A program made the position numbers and the translations under genes. The notes below the pieces were generated by a model. It had not been told where the DNA came from, searched no databases, and was given only the letters and a program-made list of their open reading frames with translations. A stretch of 64,000 nucleotides of DNA from NCBI GenBank assembly GCA_964504445.1, contig CAZDEO010000018.1, positions 1 through 64,000 on the forward strand. Direction: 5' to 3'. The DNA comes from JACSRF01 sp964504445. GTDB taxonomy: Bacteria > Chloroflexota > Anaerolineae > Promineifilales > Promineifilaceae. Shown in pieces: positions 51,277 through 61,953 of this stretch (position 1 is its first letter; each line of letters begins with the position of its first letter).

Positions 51277-52761
51277 TTAAGCATTTGCTACGCGGGCCAG
51301 GCCGAGGCGCGGGGAGGTAAACAGGTACAAGCCATCTACGGCATTTTCGGGCGACCGGGCGACGGCGTCTAACCCCTCTACCTGGTTGAAGAAGGCGGCG
51401 TTGTCTTGGCGAACGCGGTTATCGTATATAGACATCATCGCTTCTTTGTCTTGCCGAATTTTTAGGTTCTCTGCCATGCGCCGGGACATTTCGTTGACCA
51501 CCAGGTCGCGGGTTAGAGACTCCACTCCTTCGCGGATGTCCATCAAATCTTCTACGCCGGACATGAGGGTTGTGAAGGCCAGCTTTACATTTTGTTCGGG
51601 CACGTCGTGGTGGATAAGGCGCCGCGCCATCCAGAAGAGGGAATCTTTGCCGTCGTATTGGTGGTAGAAGGCGGTGAGGAAGACGAGGAGGCGCATGTAG
51701 GTGTTGCGGTAGCTGTTTTCGTAGAAATTTACGCCTTCGTCGGGGGTGACGTCCCCCTGGGTGATGGCGGTGATGGTAACGGCCGTTAACATCCCGCTGA
51801 GCATGGCTAAATGCACACCCGTAGAGAGCAGGGGGTCCAAAAAACAGGCTGCATCCCCTACCAAAAAATAGCCTGGCCCGGCAAATTGCGTGCTGGCATA
51901 CGAATAATCTGTTTCCACCTGCAAATCAGACACGCGCTCTCCTGGCGCGACTAGGTCGCATACCGTTGGCGACTCGGCCAGCGCTTCCTCATAAATTGCT
52001 TCCAGGCTTTGCTGGCTGCGCTTTTCTTTGAAAGAGGTTTGGTGCATTACCACGCCCACGCTTAAGGTGTCGTCGTGCAGGGGAATGGCCCAAATCCAGC
52101 CGTTAGGGATGGAAACGGTAGCAATGGCGCCCTCTTTGGGAGACGGCAAGCGGCTTGCCCCGCGCCAATAGCTCCAGATTGCCACGTTCTTAAAGACCTC
52201 GTGGTACTTGCGGTTACGCAGGTAGCGGTTTGCCATAATGCCCGTGCGCCCTGAAGCGTCTACCAGGTAATCAAAATGGATGTCCCAGCGCTGCCCTTCT
52301 TCGCCAACTCGCGAGACGGTGGCGGCACGGGGGCGCTGCTTGTCCGCTTCATCGAAGTGGATTTTGTTGACTTCTACGCACTGTAGCACGTTTACGCCTT
52401 GCTCTTGGGCGTGGTCTAGCAACAGTTTGTCGAATTCGGAGCGAATCACCTGGAAGCTATGGGTATGTGCGCCAGTCAACTCGTTGAAAAATAAATCCCA
52501 CTGCTGGCTGCCCCATTCGATATGGCCGCCTGGTTTCCGCTGGAAGCCGTAGGTTTCCACTTTCTCCCGTGCCCCCATCAACTCAAGAAAATCTAGCACA
52601 GTCGGTAACAAAGACTCGCCAATGTGGTAGCGGGGAAAGGCGTCGCGTTCTACCAGGATAACATCGAACCCTTGACGGGCCAGTAATGTCGCCGCCGTGC
52701 TGCCACCAGGGCCGCCACCAATCACTAAAACTTGCGTGTGCTGTGCATTATGAACAGGCAT
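51277..52761 (-). CDS. Flavin-dependent halogenase-like FAD oxidoreductase
   Basis: The 494-residue protein has FAD motif VLVIGGGPGGSTAATLLA and the segment GWIWAIPL, which matches the WxWxIP motif of flavin-dependent halogenases and their relatives. The middle motif FLVGDAACFLDPLLSTGVHLA is the second FAD region of geranylgeranyl-reductase/halogenase-type enzymes. Whether it halogenates or oxidises is unknown; I did not verify the halogenase lysine. No carrier protein or synthase is near. GAGGT lies upstream of the ATG. Confidence 0.85.
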   Translation of the reverse strand: MPVHNAQHTQVLVIGGGPGGSTAATLLARQGFDVILVERDAFPRYHIGESLLPTVLDFLELMGAREKVETYGFQRKPGGHIEWGSQQWDLFFNELTGAHTHSFQVIRSEFDKLLLDHAQEQGVNVLQCVEVNKIHFDEADKQRPRAATVSRVGEEGQRWDIHFDYLVDASGRTGIMANRYLRNRKYHEVFKNVAIWSYWRGASRLPSPKEGAIATVSIPNGWIWAIPLHDDTLSVGVVMHQTSFKEKRSQQSLEAIYEEALAESPTVCDLVAPGERVSDLQVETDYSYASTQFAGPGYFLVGDAACFLDPLLSTGVHLAMLSGMLTAVTITAITQGDVTPDEGVNFYENSYRNTYMRLLVFLTAFYHQYDGKDSLFWMARRLIHHDVPEQNVKLAFTTLMSGVEDLMDIREGVESLTRDLVVNEMSRRMAENLKIRQDKEAMMSIYDNRVRQDNAAFFNQVEGLDAVARSPENAVDGLYLFTSPRLGLARVANA

Positions 52762-53015
52762 GCTTTTACCTCACTTTATAAATCGTTTGGGAGTTTGGGA
52801 ATCTGCTGAATTGCTTAATTGGTTACTGTCCCATGCAAAAGTATGAGGGAGGGTGCTTAAGGTTTTCCTTAACAAAATGAGATTTTAAGGATTCTATGGG
52901 GTTGTGAGGGTTCCGTGCAGGGTCATTTGGACCGGGTTAAGGGGCATATTTTTTGCAGGGTGAACCGGTCAATCATCTAAATTTTCAAATGCCTTCGGAG
53001 GACTGCTGTTGTTTT

Positions 53016-53906
53016 TTACGTCTGGATTTCAAAACCGGCTAAATGTTCCAGGGCTTTGACCAGGGCGTGGTTGCCTTCGCTGCCCAGCCCTTGCTGCTGC
53101 AGGGTGCGGTAGAATTGGAAGACGAGGGCGACGCCGGGTAGAGGCACGCCAAGCTGGTCGGCGGCTTCCAGCACCAGGCGCAAATCTTTTTGTTGCAGGT
53201 CAATGGTGAAGCCGGGCCTCCAGTCGCGGTTGATGACCTGGGGGCCACGATTGCTGAGCATCCAACTGCCGGCGGCGCCGCCAGCAACGGCCGTTAGCGT
53301 CTTTTCCAGGTCCAATTTCCCCGCCTGGGCAAAGAGCAGCGCTTCACCCACAGCCTGCATGGTTACCACCACCAAAATTTGGTTGACGAGCTTCGCCATT
53401 TGCCCCGCGCCGTGACCGCCTACGTGGGTGATGATTTTGCCCATGGCCTGCATGGCGGGCAGGGCGCGCGCAAACTGTGCCGCATCGCCGCCCACCATAA
53501 TGCTGAGGGTGCCGTTGGCGGCCCCTTCGCCGCCACCGCTGATGGGCGCGTCCAGCATGTGGACCTCTTTTTCGGCCAGTTTGGCGGCCATCTCTTGAGT
53601 GGCAATAGGGCTGATGGTGCTGTGGTCAACCACCAGCGCGCCGGGCTGGGCGCCGTAAATGACGCCCTCTTCGCCTAGCACAACGGTCTGCACGTCGGGG
53701 GTGTCGCTGACGCAGATGAAGGTGATGTCGCTGTGGGCGGCGACGTCGGCGGGGCTGCTGCCGGCCGTTGCGCCTTGTTCTACCAGGGGGTCTATGCGGC
53801 TGGCGGTGCGGTTCCACACGCACACGGCGTAGCCCGCCTTGAGTAAATTGGCGGCCATGCTGCGCCCCATGATGCCGAGTCCGATAAAGCCGATTTTTTC
53901 TGTCAT
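53016..53906 (-). CDS. GarR/3-hydroxyisobutyrate-dehydrogenase-like reductase
   Basis: The 296-residue protein has the NAD(P) motif FIGLGIMGRSMAANLLKAGY, substrate motif DAPISGGGEGAANGTL, and the catalytic Lys region GHGAGQMAKLVNQ of the beta-hydroxyacid dehydrogenase family. The sequence resembles tartronate semialdehyde reductase (GarR), but 3-hydroxyisobutyrate dehydrogenase cannot be excluded. AGGAG precedes the ATG at 53906. It is divergent from nothing close; an inverted repeat sits in its upstream gap. Confidence 0.88.
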   Translation of the reverse strand: MTEKIGFIGLGIMGRSMAANLLKAGYAVCVWNRTASRIDPLVEQGATAGSSPADVAAHSDITFICVSDTPDVQTVVLGEEGVIYGAQPGALVVDHSTISPIATQEMAAKLAEKEVHMLDAPISGGGEGAANGTLSIMVGGDAAQFARALPAMQAMGKIITHVGGHGAGQMAKLVNQILVVVTMQAVGEALLFAQAGKLDLEKTLTAVAGGAAGSWMLSNRGPQVINRDWRPGFTIDLQQKDLRLVLEAADQLGVPLPGVALVFQFYRTLQQQGLGSEGNHALVKALEHLAGFEIQT

Positions 53907-53927
53907 GGTAGTCTCCTGTAAAGATAG

Positions 53928-53976
53928 CTAGAGCGAGAGTGCGATTCTTCCTCTAGCTCTCGCTCTCGCTCTAGCC
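53928..53976. repeat. Inverted repeat of GCTAGAGC words with CGCTCT repeats
   Basis: GCTAGAGCGAGAG (53928-53940) pairs perfectly with CTCTCGCTCTAGC (53964-53976). The right arm contains GCTCTC repeated at 6-bp steps. It lies between the reductase gene and the DPP-IV-like gene and shares words with 9152 and 20757. Confidence 0.8.
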
Positions 53977-53983
53977 TTATTTA

Positions 53984-56149
<2,166 letters not shown>

Positions 56150-56348
56150 GGTGAAGGCTCCTAAGATTAAAGTTTTGCTATAAAAGCGCGGGCGCTGTTG
56201 GGCATGGCTTATTATCAGCAACCGTCTGGCGTGTGTCAACTCAGGTAGCCGCCACAGATTTGCGTAAGCGGCAGATTTGGCCCACCTGTTGTTGCCAGCT
56301 TGCTGTTGTTGCCAGCTTGTAAAAACCATACTATTAAGGAAAGGAGCT

Positions 56349-56825
56349 ATGTCCCAAATTGTTGAAAAAGAGTTGGCCCCGGATTTCACCCTGGCAGATT
56401 TCCAGGGCGATGACGTAACCTTATCCCAATTTCGCGGCGAAAAGCACGTGGTCTTGGTGTTTAATCGCGGTTTTTTCTGACCCTTCTGCCGCCGGCACAT
56501 GGCGCAGTTGCGCCAGGATTATGACCAGTTTGTGGCGCAGGGTGCGGTGATTGTTGTCATCGGTCCGGAGGACGCCGGAGAGTTTACCCGTCATTGGCAG
56601 GAACAAAAATACCCCTTTGTGGGTTTGCCTGATCCCACGCATAAGGTGGCCGACCAATATGGGCAGCAGGTGAAGCTGCTGTGTGGGGGACGGCTGCCGG
56701 CGTTGCTGATTATTGATAAAATGGGGGTGATTCAACATGTGCATTATAGTGATTCGATGCGCGATATTGCGGACAATGATGCGGTATTGGCGGTTTTGCG
56801 GCAGTTGAATGCGCCGAAGGAGTGA
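56349..56825 (+). CDS. Candidate selenoprotein: peroxiredoxin-like (AhpC/TSA) with UxxC site
   Basis: The frame from ATG 56349 to TGA 56823-56825 encodes 158 residues if TGA at 56478-56480 is selenocysteine 44. The N-terminal half (LAPDFTLADFQGDDVTLSQF) and the downstream half (RRHMAQLRQDYDQFV, GLPDPTHKVADQYGQ) are both typical of AhpC/TSA redoxins. The junction reads NRGFF-U-PFC, where the family has CxxC. The TGA is followed by C and has a hairpin downstream. AAAGGAG precedes the ATG. Such enzymes reduce peroxides or thiols. Reading TGA as stop would leave 43 residues and an unexplained conserved 3' frame. The Gfo/Idh gene follows in an overlapping operon. Confidence 0.87.
56500..56515 (+). 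promoter_or_regulatory. Candidate bacterial SECIS hairpin of the peroxiredoxin-like gene
   Basis: TGGCGC (56500-56505) pairs with GCGCCA (56510-56515) around loop AGTT. The loop G (56507) is 27 nt after the TGA. The stem, loop size, G within the first two loop positions and distance fit the bacterial SECIS model, and the GU in the loop matches the E. coli fdhF element. Confidence 0.6.
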
Positions 56826-56830
56826 TGAAA

Positions 56831-57817
56831 ATGGGTAAAATTCGTTGGGGTTTGCTTTCGACGGCAAATATTAACCGGCGGCTGATTCCGGCTATTCGTA
56901 TGTCGGAGCGGGGGGTGCTGACGGCCGTGGCCAGCCGCAGCCAGGCCAGCGCCGACGCCTACGCTGCCCAGTGGGAGATTCCCCAAGCCTTTGGCAGCTA
57001 TGAAGCGATGCTGACTTCGGATGCTGTGGATGCGGTGTACATCAGTCTGCCGAACCATTTGCATGCGGCGTGGAGCATTTTTGCTTTGCGCCATGGCAAG
57101 CATGTGCTGTGTGAGAAGCCTTTTGCGCTGACGCTGGCGGAGGTGGATGCCATGATTGCGGCGGCGGAGGAAACGGGGAACGTGCTGGCGGAGGCGTTTA
57201 TGTATCGCCATCATCCGCAGACGAAGATAGCCAAGGAGTGGGTGGGGAACGGCCGTTTAGGAGACATTACGCTGGTACGCGGTACGTTTAACTTTGCCTT
57301 TGGCAGCCGTGACAACGTGCGGCTGGTGCCCGAATGGGGTGGGGGCTGCCTGTGGGATGTGGGCGTTTATCCCCTTAGCCTGGCCCAAGCTGTTATGGGT
57401 GAGGCGCCTCAGTGGGTGATGGGGAGCCAATGGATAGGGGAAACGGGTGTAGACGAATTTTTTGCCGGGCAACTGCATTACAGGGGCAACCGTGTGGCCC
57501 AGATTTCCGCCTCCTTTCGCACCCCTTTCTATACAATGGCCGAAATTGTGGGGACAGAAGGGCGGCTGGCGTTGAATCGGCCGTTTGTGGGGCACAATGA
57601 CGGGCAACGGCAACTGCTCTTTTATCCAGCTCAGGGCGAGCCGCAAGAAATTCCTGTGCCCGAGAAGGAACTATACCTGGGTGAGGTAGAGGACATGCAC
57701 GCCGCTATTTTAGATGGCGTGCCCACCTACCTGAGCCTGGATGAGACGCGCAACCATGTGAAAACAGTGCTGGCACTCTATGAGGCGGCGCGCACGGGGC
57801 AGCCTACCCATTTATGA
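56831..57817 (+). CDS. Gfo/Idh/MocA family NAD(P)-dependent oxidoreductase
   Basis: The 328-residue protein has a modified N-terminal Rossmann motif (IRWGLLSTANINRRLI) and the catalytic lysine in CEKPFAL. The C-terminal alpha/beta domain contains EWGGGCLWDVGVYPLSLA, where the aspartate and tyrosine fit the active-site region. It oxidises or reduces a sugar or cyclitol; the substrate is unknown. ATG 56831 is chosen because AAGGAG lies 8 bp upstream; earlier GTG/ATG at 56822 and 56825 overlap the redoxin stop. It is co-transcribed with the candidate selenoprotein. Confidence 0.9.
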   Translation: MGKIRWGLLSTANINRRLIPAIRMSERGVLTAVASRSQASADAYAAQWEIPQAFGSYEAMLTSDAVDAVYISLPNHLHAAWSIFALRHGKHVLCEKPFALTLAEVDAMIAAAEETGNVLAEAFMYRHHPQTKIAKEWVGNGRLGDITLVRGTFNFAFGSRDNVRLVPEWGGGCLWDVGVYPLSLAQAVMGEAPQWVMGSQWIGETGVDEFFAGQLHYRGNRVAQISASFRTPFYTMAEIVGTEGRLALNRPFVGHNDGQRQLLFYPAQGEPQEIPVPEKELYLGEVEDMHAAILDGVPTYLSLDETRNHVKTVLALYEAARTGQPTHL

Positions 57818-57912
57818 AGAGACTTCACCGACTGCCGCCGACCACCATGAATGAAAACGGAGCGCCATCTTCCAGGTGGCGATGCCAGCAAGATGCTGGC
57901 GCTACACTTATG
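57816..57912 (+). repeat. Dispersed double-hairpin element, copy B
   Basis: A head of about 45 bp (57816-57859) matches copy A at 31690-31740 in reverse orientation. It is followed by hairpin 1 (CGCCA 57863-57867/TGGCG 57877-57881), hairpin 2 (GCCAGC 57884-57889/GCTGGC 57895-57900) and GCTACA. It lies in the gap between the oxidoreductase and the membrane BTAD regulator. Confidence 0.72.
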
Positions 57913-57952
57913 AAGAGGTAATCTGTCAGGCGCCATCATTAATAGGTGAACT

Positions 57953-60121
57953 GTGGACACACGGGCGATACTTCTCTTTTTTCTGGCCTATGCAATTGCC
58001 ATCACTTACCTGAGCCTGGGTATTTTTATTCTTATTTACCGATTCCGCGAAACAATAGCCCGGGTTTTCGCCGGTTATTGTTTTGTTTTGGGGGGTGTTT
58101 ATGTACTGAATTTTTCCCTTTATGTACCCTCTCCAGAGTATGTATCGGATTTGGAACTACCTGTCCGCTTGCGATGGGTACTCAGCAGTTTTGGCCCTGC
58201 TTTTTACCTGCACCTTAGTCACTTTTATGTTACGGTTTCCTGGCGCAGATTGACAGCTAAATTGATCCCGTTCAGTTATCTGATGGGGGTTTTTCTAAGT
58301 ATCCTGGCTTTGTTTACCGATTTGTTTGTATCCGCTGGTGGCATCAGGTCAACCCAAATGGCCGGTTATACCCAGGGGCCATGGTTTGGTTTATATTGGG
58401 TTTTCTTTTTTTTCGTTTCATTGATTAGCGTGGCCGGTTTGTTGACCAGTTTTCGCCGGGCGCGTTCTTCGTTGACGCGCCAACAAATTTTATATTTGTT
58501 ACTTCCTTATGTGTTTACCATCGCCCTGGTATTTGTCATTGGTGATAATCGTCGGGCAATGGAACCGAGCATTATCGCAAATGAAGTTGGACAGTTGCTT
58601 CTGTTGTTTGGTTTGATTTTGTTTGCCAGAGGTGTGCTGGTTTATGGGTCGGTGGTGAGACGGCCGTTGAGCATCTTGCGTTATTTGCTGCTGGTTATTT
58701 TTGTATTGGCCTTTAGTTTGAGTTTGGTCGGGTTGAGGATGTTTGATACGCGTATGACCCGCTTTACACCTTTTCCCGTTCCTGTATTCACAACCCTGGT
58801 TGCTGTTATTGTGGTGGTGTTGGCGCATGTATCCCATGGGCCGGTTTCCCGGTATCTCGATTCGCTTACCCAGGCGAACGACGATTCCTCCTTGCTCTTA
58901 AATGGGTCTATGGTGATAAAGCATTTTTCCTCACCGTTGGATGAGTTTTTGCGCCGCGAGCGTTTTTTGCAAATTGTTTGCCAGAGCTTTGATGCACGTG
59001 GTGGAATTATGTTAGTTGAAGATGCTCTGCAACAGGCGAAAGTCGTCGCTTCCTGGCGGATGCCGCATATAGAAGTTGGCACAAGGGTGGAAGTTCCTGA
59101 GTTTTTAGATCCGGAACCCCACCTGATAGGGAATACACTGGCTGCCTTGCCACCCGATTCGATTTGGCAGGATATGGTGTTGATTGTCCCGTTAACAATG
59201 GCGGGAAGACCAGGTAAATTGGTTTTGACCGGCAAGCATAATGGCCAGATTTACTCCTATCAGGAAATGAGTATGTGTACCAAATTGCCGGATTTGTTTA
59301 ACCGGATTGAGCAAAGCGCATTGGTGGGGGGTGACGTTGCTAAACCGGATACAGTTTTAAGGATGCCCAGGGTATCTCAAGGCGAGACAGGGGAAACGGC
59401 CGTTACTTCCGCACAACAGTTTCCCATAGCCATTTATGCCCTGCGTTCCCTAGAAGTGCGTCGCTATGGCCAGCCCGTAACCCCAGCAGAATGGGGGTCA
59501 GAAAAAGCCAAGGGCATGCTGGCTTACCTGTTGTGGAAAGGTAGCGAGGGCGCCATGCGCGAAGAGCTTTCAGCCGCTTTATGGCCTAAGAAAACCATGG
59601 ACGAAGCCGCCAATGTCTTTCATGTTACGCTGCATCGCCTACGCCGGGTATTAGAACCCGAGAGAAAGCGCGGCTCGCACTATATAAAATTCGAGCATAA
59701 TCGCTATCGTTTGCATCTGGATGACACGGTATGGCTAGATTTGCACGAGCTGGAGCGCGCCATCCAGCAGGATGACAGGCATGCCCTTTCCCGCGCCATC
59801 GATCTTTATCACACGGGCTATTTGGAAGATGTGGCCTGGGCACTCCCTGCGCAAGCGGAGATTGAACGCCTCCGTTATGAACGGTATTATGAGAAAATGC
59901 TGCGGATGCTTATTGCCAAACTAGCTCCCCGAGAGCGAGAGATTTATTTGTATCACTTGTTGCAGTTGACCCCAGCTGATCAAGAAGCTCATGAACAGCT
60001 GCTTGCCGACTATCTGAGTGCGGACCGCGTGGACTTGGCCAGAAGACACCTGGAAAAATTGCATAATCTTCCAGCAAACGATGCTGACAGCCACCTGGAA
60101 GCCCGCAGATCAAAAGGTTAA
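57953..60121 (+). CDS. Membrane-anchored BTAD-domain transcriptional regulator
   Basis: The 722-residue protein starts with about seven helices (residues 1-235), like the 7TM sensor modules of histidine kinases. A GAF-like region follows (about 310-450). The last 240 residues are a winged-helix plus BTAD domain (YALRSLEVRRYGQPV, EWGSEKAKGMLAYLLWKG, SAALWPKKTMDEAANVFHVTL, then YHTGYLEDV). No histidine kinase core is present. A membrane-bound SARP-type activator that senses an envelope signal is inferred. The start is GTG at 57953 with AGGTG upstream. A long hairpin terminator follows. Confidence 0.85.
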   Translation: MDTRAILLFFLAYAIAITYLSLGIFILIYRFRETIARVFAGYCFVLGGVYVLNFSLYVPSPEYVSDLELPVRLRWVLSSFGPAFYLHLSHFYVTVSWRRLTAKLIPFSYLMGVFLSILALFTDLFVSAGGIRSTQMAGYTQGPWFGLYWVFFFFVSLISVAGLLTSFRRARSSLTRQQILYLLLPYVFTIALVFVIGDNRRAMEPSIIANEVGQLLLLFGLILFARGVLVYGSVVRRPLSILRYLLLVIFVLAFSLSLVGLRMFDTRMTRFTPFPVPVFTTLVAVIVVVLAHVSHGPVSRYLDSLTQANDDSSLLLNGSMVIKHFSSPLDEFLRRERFLQIVCQSFDARGGIMLVEDALQQAKVVASWRMPHIEVGTRVEVPEFLDPEPHLIGNTLAALPPDSIWQDMVLIVPLTMAGRPGKLVLTGKHNGQIYSYQEMSMCTKLPDLFNRIEQSALVGGDVAKPDTVLRMPRVSQGETGETAVTSAQQFPIAIYALRSLEVRRYGQPVTPAEWGSEKAKGMLAYLLWKGSEGAMREELSAALWPKKTMDEAANVFHVTLHRLRRVLEPERKRGSHYIKFEHNRYRLHLDDTVWLDLHELERAIQQDDRHALSRAIDLYHTGYLEDVAWALPAQAEIERLRYERYYEKMLRMLIAKLAPREREIYLYHLLQLTPADQEAHEQLLADYLSADRVDLARRHLEKLHNLPANDADSHLEARRSKG

Positions 60122-60240
60122 TTGGGGCGAAGTTCCAGCAAAACTGCCCAATTTTGGGGAAGATTCATATTTGGCGAGCTAAATTAAGTTTGACGTAAGT
60201 GTAAGGAAGTACAATGTTAATGCCTTCTAGGGGGGCAAGT

Positions 60241-60284
60241 TGGAGTCTCTACCCAAATTATCTTTGGTAGAGACTCCATTTTTT
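60241..60284 (+). terminator. Strong Rho-independent terminator
   Basis: TGGAGTCTCTACC (60241-60253) pairs perfectly over 13 bp with GGTAGAGACTCCA (60266-60278) and is followed by TTTTTTAT. It is 120 bp past the stop of the membrane BTAD regulator. Confidence 0.92.
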
Positions 60285-60393
60285 ATCAGGGAGCATTGCT
60301 GTGCGGTAATTGAGAAAAGTGGACAGTTGGAAACGGCCGTATACAATGAAAAGCAACCCAAACCACAGTTCACACGGCAGGAGGTAACGCGCG

Positions 60394-61491
60394 ATGACCA
60401 CTGTTTTTCTCACCGGATTCCCCGGATTTCTCGGTTCAGAATTGGTTGCCCGGTTGCTGGCTCGCTATCCAACCGACGTAACCATCACTTGCCTCATCCA
60501 GAGCAAATTTCGCGCTCAGGCTACACAACGGGTTGCCGAGATTACTCATACACAACCAGAATGGGCACAACGCATCCTGTTGGTGGAGGGCGATATTACA
60601 TTGCCAGAGTTGGGTCTGGGAGATGAGCAGTACTGGCAATATCAACAAGGCACGGTGGAGATTTTCCATTTGGCCGCTGTATACGCCCTGGGGGTGACGC
60701 GGGAGTTAGCCATGCGCGTAAATGTGGATGGCACGCGCCACATGCTACGTTTTGCAGAGCAGTGCCCGCAATTGCGGCGCTTTCAATATGTCAGCACTTG
60801 TTACGTTAGCGGGCGGCACGACGGGCTATTTACTGAGGAAGATTTGCGCAACGGACAGGCATTTAATAATTATTATGAAGAAACCAAGTATTGGGCAGAA
60901 ATTGAAGTGCGACAAGCCCTGAAGCGCGGACTACCGGTTACCGTTTATCGCCCAGCAATTGTGGTGGGCGATAGCCAGACCGGAGAGACGCAGAAATATG
61001 ATGGGCCTTACTATGCCTTCCAATGGATTTTACGCCAGGGTGGGGTGGCAGTTTTGCCTGGTTTTGGTGGCGCAGAACGGTATGAAGTGAATGTTGTTCC
61101 GCGAGATTACGTGGTGGATGCCATTGATTATTTGAGCGCACAAGAAGAATCGTCAAACCAGGTTTACCACATCAGCGATCCGCAGCCCGTGACGGTGCGG
61201 GCCGTTGTGGATACCCTCTCCAGGGTTACCGGTAAGCGGATTGTGGAAGTGCGGCTGCCGGGTAGCTTGGTGAAAGGTGCGCTGCAAAAAGTGCCGGGTC
61301 TTTATCAGTTTGTGCGTATGGAGCCAGCTATGGTGGATTATTTTACTCATCCCACGCGTTATCGTTGTGACAACACACTACGGGATCTGGACGGTAGTGG
61401 CATTTCTTGCCCCCCTTTTGCTAACTACGTCGAAAATTTAATTGCGTTTATGCGCGAAAACCCGCACATTTCTTCTGATGCCATGGTTTAG
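60394..61491 (+). CDS. Short-chain dehydrogenase, thioester-reductase/male-sterility-like
   Basis: The 365-residue protein has the extended-SDR NAD(P) motif TGFPGFLG, HLAAVYALGV, the catalytic Tyr-Lys pair YYEETK, and YRPAIVVGDSQTGET. It resembles the reductase domain that releases acyl thioesters as aldehydes (Lys2/CAR type, fatty acyl-CoA reductase) but stands alone. The substrate is unknown. GGAGG lies upstream (near 60381) of the ATG at 60394. The gene follows the strong terminator, so it has its own promoter. Confidence 0.87.
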   Translation: MTTVFLTGFPGFLGSELVARLLARYPTDVTITCLIQSKFRAQATQRVAEITHTQPEWAQRILLVEGDITLPELGLGDEQYWQYQQGTVEIFHLAAVYALGVTRELAMRVNVDGTRHMLRFAEQCPQLRRFQYVSTCYVSGRHDGLFTEEDLRNGQAFNNYYEETKYWAEIEVRQALKRGLPVTVYRPAIVVGDSQTGETQKYDGPYYAFQWILRQGGVAVLPGFGGAERYEVNVVPRDYVVDAIDYLSAQEESSNQVYHISDPQPVTVRAVVDTLSRVTGKRIVEVRLPGSLVKGALQKVPGLYQFVRMEPAMVDYFTHPTRYRCDNTLRDLDGSGISCPPFANYVENLIAFMRENPHISSDAMV

Positions 61492-61664
61492 CTGCCGGAC
61501 AAGGGTGTACGTTTTCTTGGATGGCGATGGAAATGAACCCGGGATGTGTGCCTAAGAGAATTTAGACATTTGTTGGGTTTTGGGAGGCGGTTGGATCTTG
61601 GATAAATGGGGGTAGTACTTTAGTCTATTTTCTCCCAACGAAAGGGCTACGGAAAGAATTTTGC

Positions 61665-61883
61665 GTGTATCATGTAGGTATGGCTACCCAATATCATATC
61701 AACGGCATTTGTGAGGTGGAATACCCGCAAGACAAAAAGGTAGAAGAATTTTACGTTGATGATGTTGTCCGGGCTAAGTCGGAGGTGCAGGCGATTACGG
61801 CCGTTGCTCACCAACTCATACAAAATAAGGAGATTCACAACTTTGTGTGGACGCAACTGTACGTGAAAGCTCTGCCTTCCTAA
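61665..61883 (+). CDS. Small protein of unknown function
   Basis: The frame encodes 72 residues from GTG 61665 or 67 from ATG 61680. Its sequence (YHINGICEVEYPQDKKVEEF, then AITAVAHQLIQNKEI) is not recognised. It looks alpha/beta, cytoplasmic and soluble. Support for a real gene: it contains an in-frame ACGGCCGT encoding Thr-Ala-Val, as in most genes here, and a strong terminator lies 28 bp after its stop. GGA (61651-61653) before the GTG is only a weak ribosome binding site. Confidence 0.6.
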   Translation: MYHVGMATQYHINGICEVEYPQDKKVEEFYVDDVVRAKSEVQAITAVAHQLIQNKEIHNFVWTQLYVKALPS

Positions 61884-61911
61884 AACAGACAACATTCCCA
61901 CTATTACCACG

Positions 61912-61948
61912 GGGCATGATGAACCCACCATCATGCCCTTTTTGTTTG
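61912..61948 (+). terminator. Rho-independent terminator of the small ORF
   Basis: GGGCATGATG (61912-61921) pairs perfectly with CATCATGCCC (61929-61938) around a 7-nt loop, followed by a T-run. The convergent gene at 61954 may also use it. Confidence 0.9.
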
Positions 61949-61953
61949 GTCGC

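Noticed and set aside
56499..56825. Starting the peroxiredoxin-like gene at ATG 56499 after the TGA
   Set aside because: This would remove the signature N-terminus (APDFTL, the active site), and no ribosome binding site fits; the frame upstream to 56349 with AAAGGAG is clearly the same gene.
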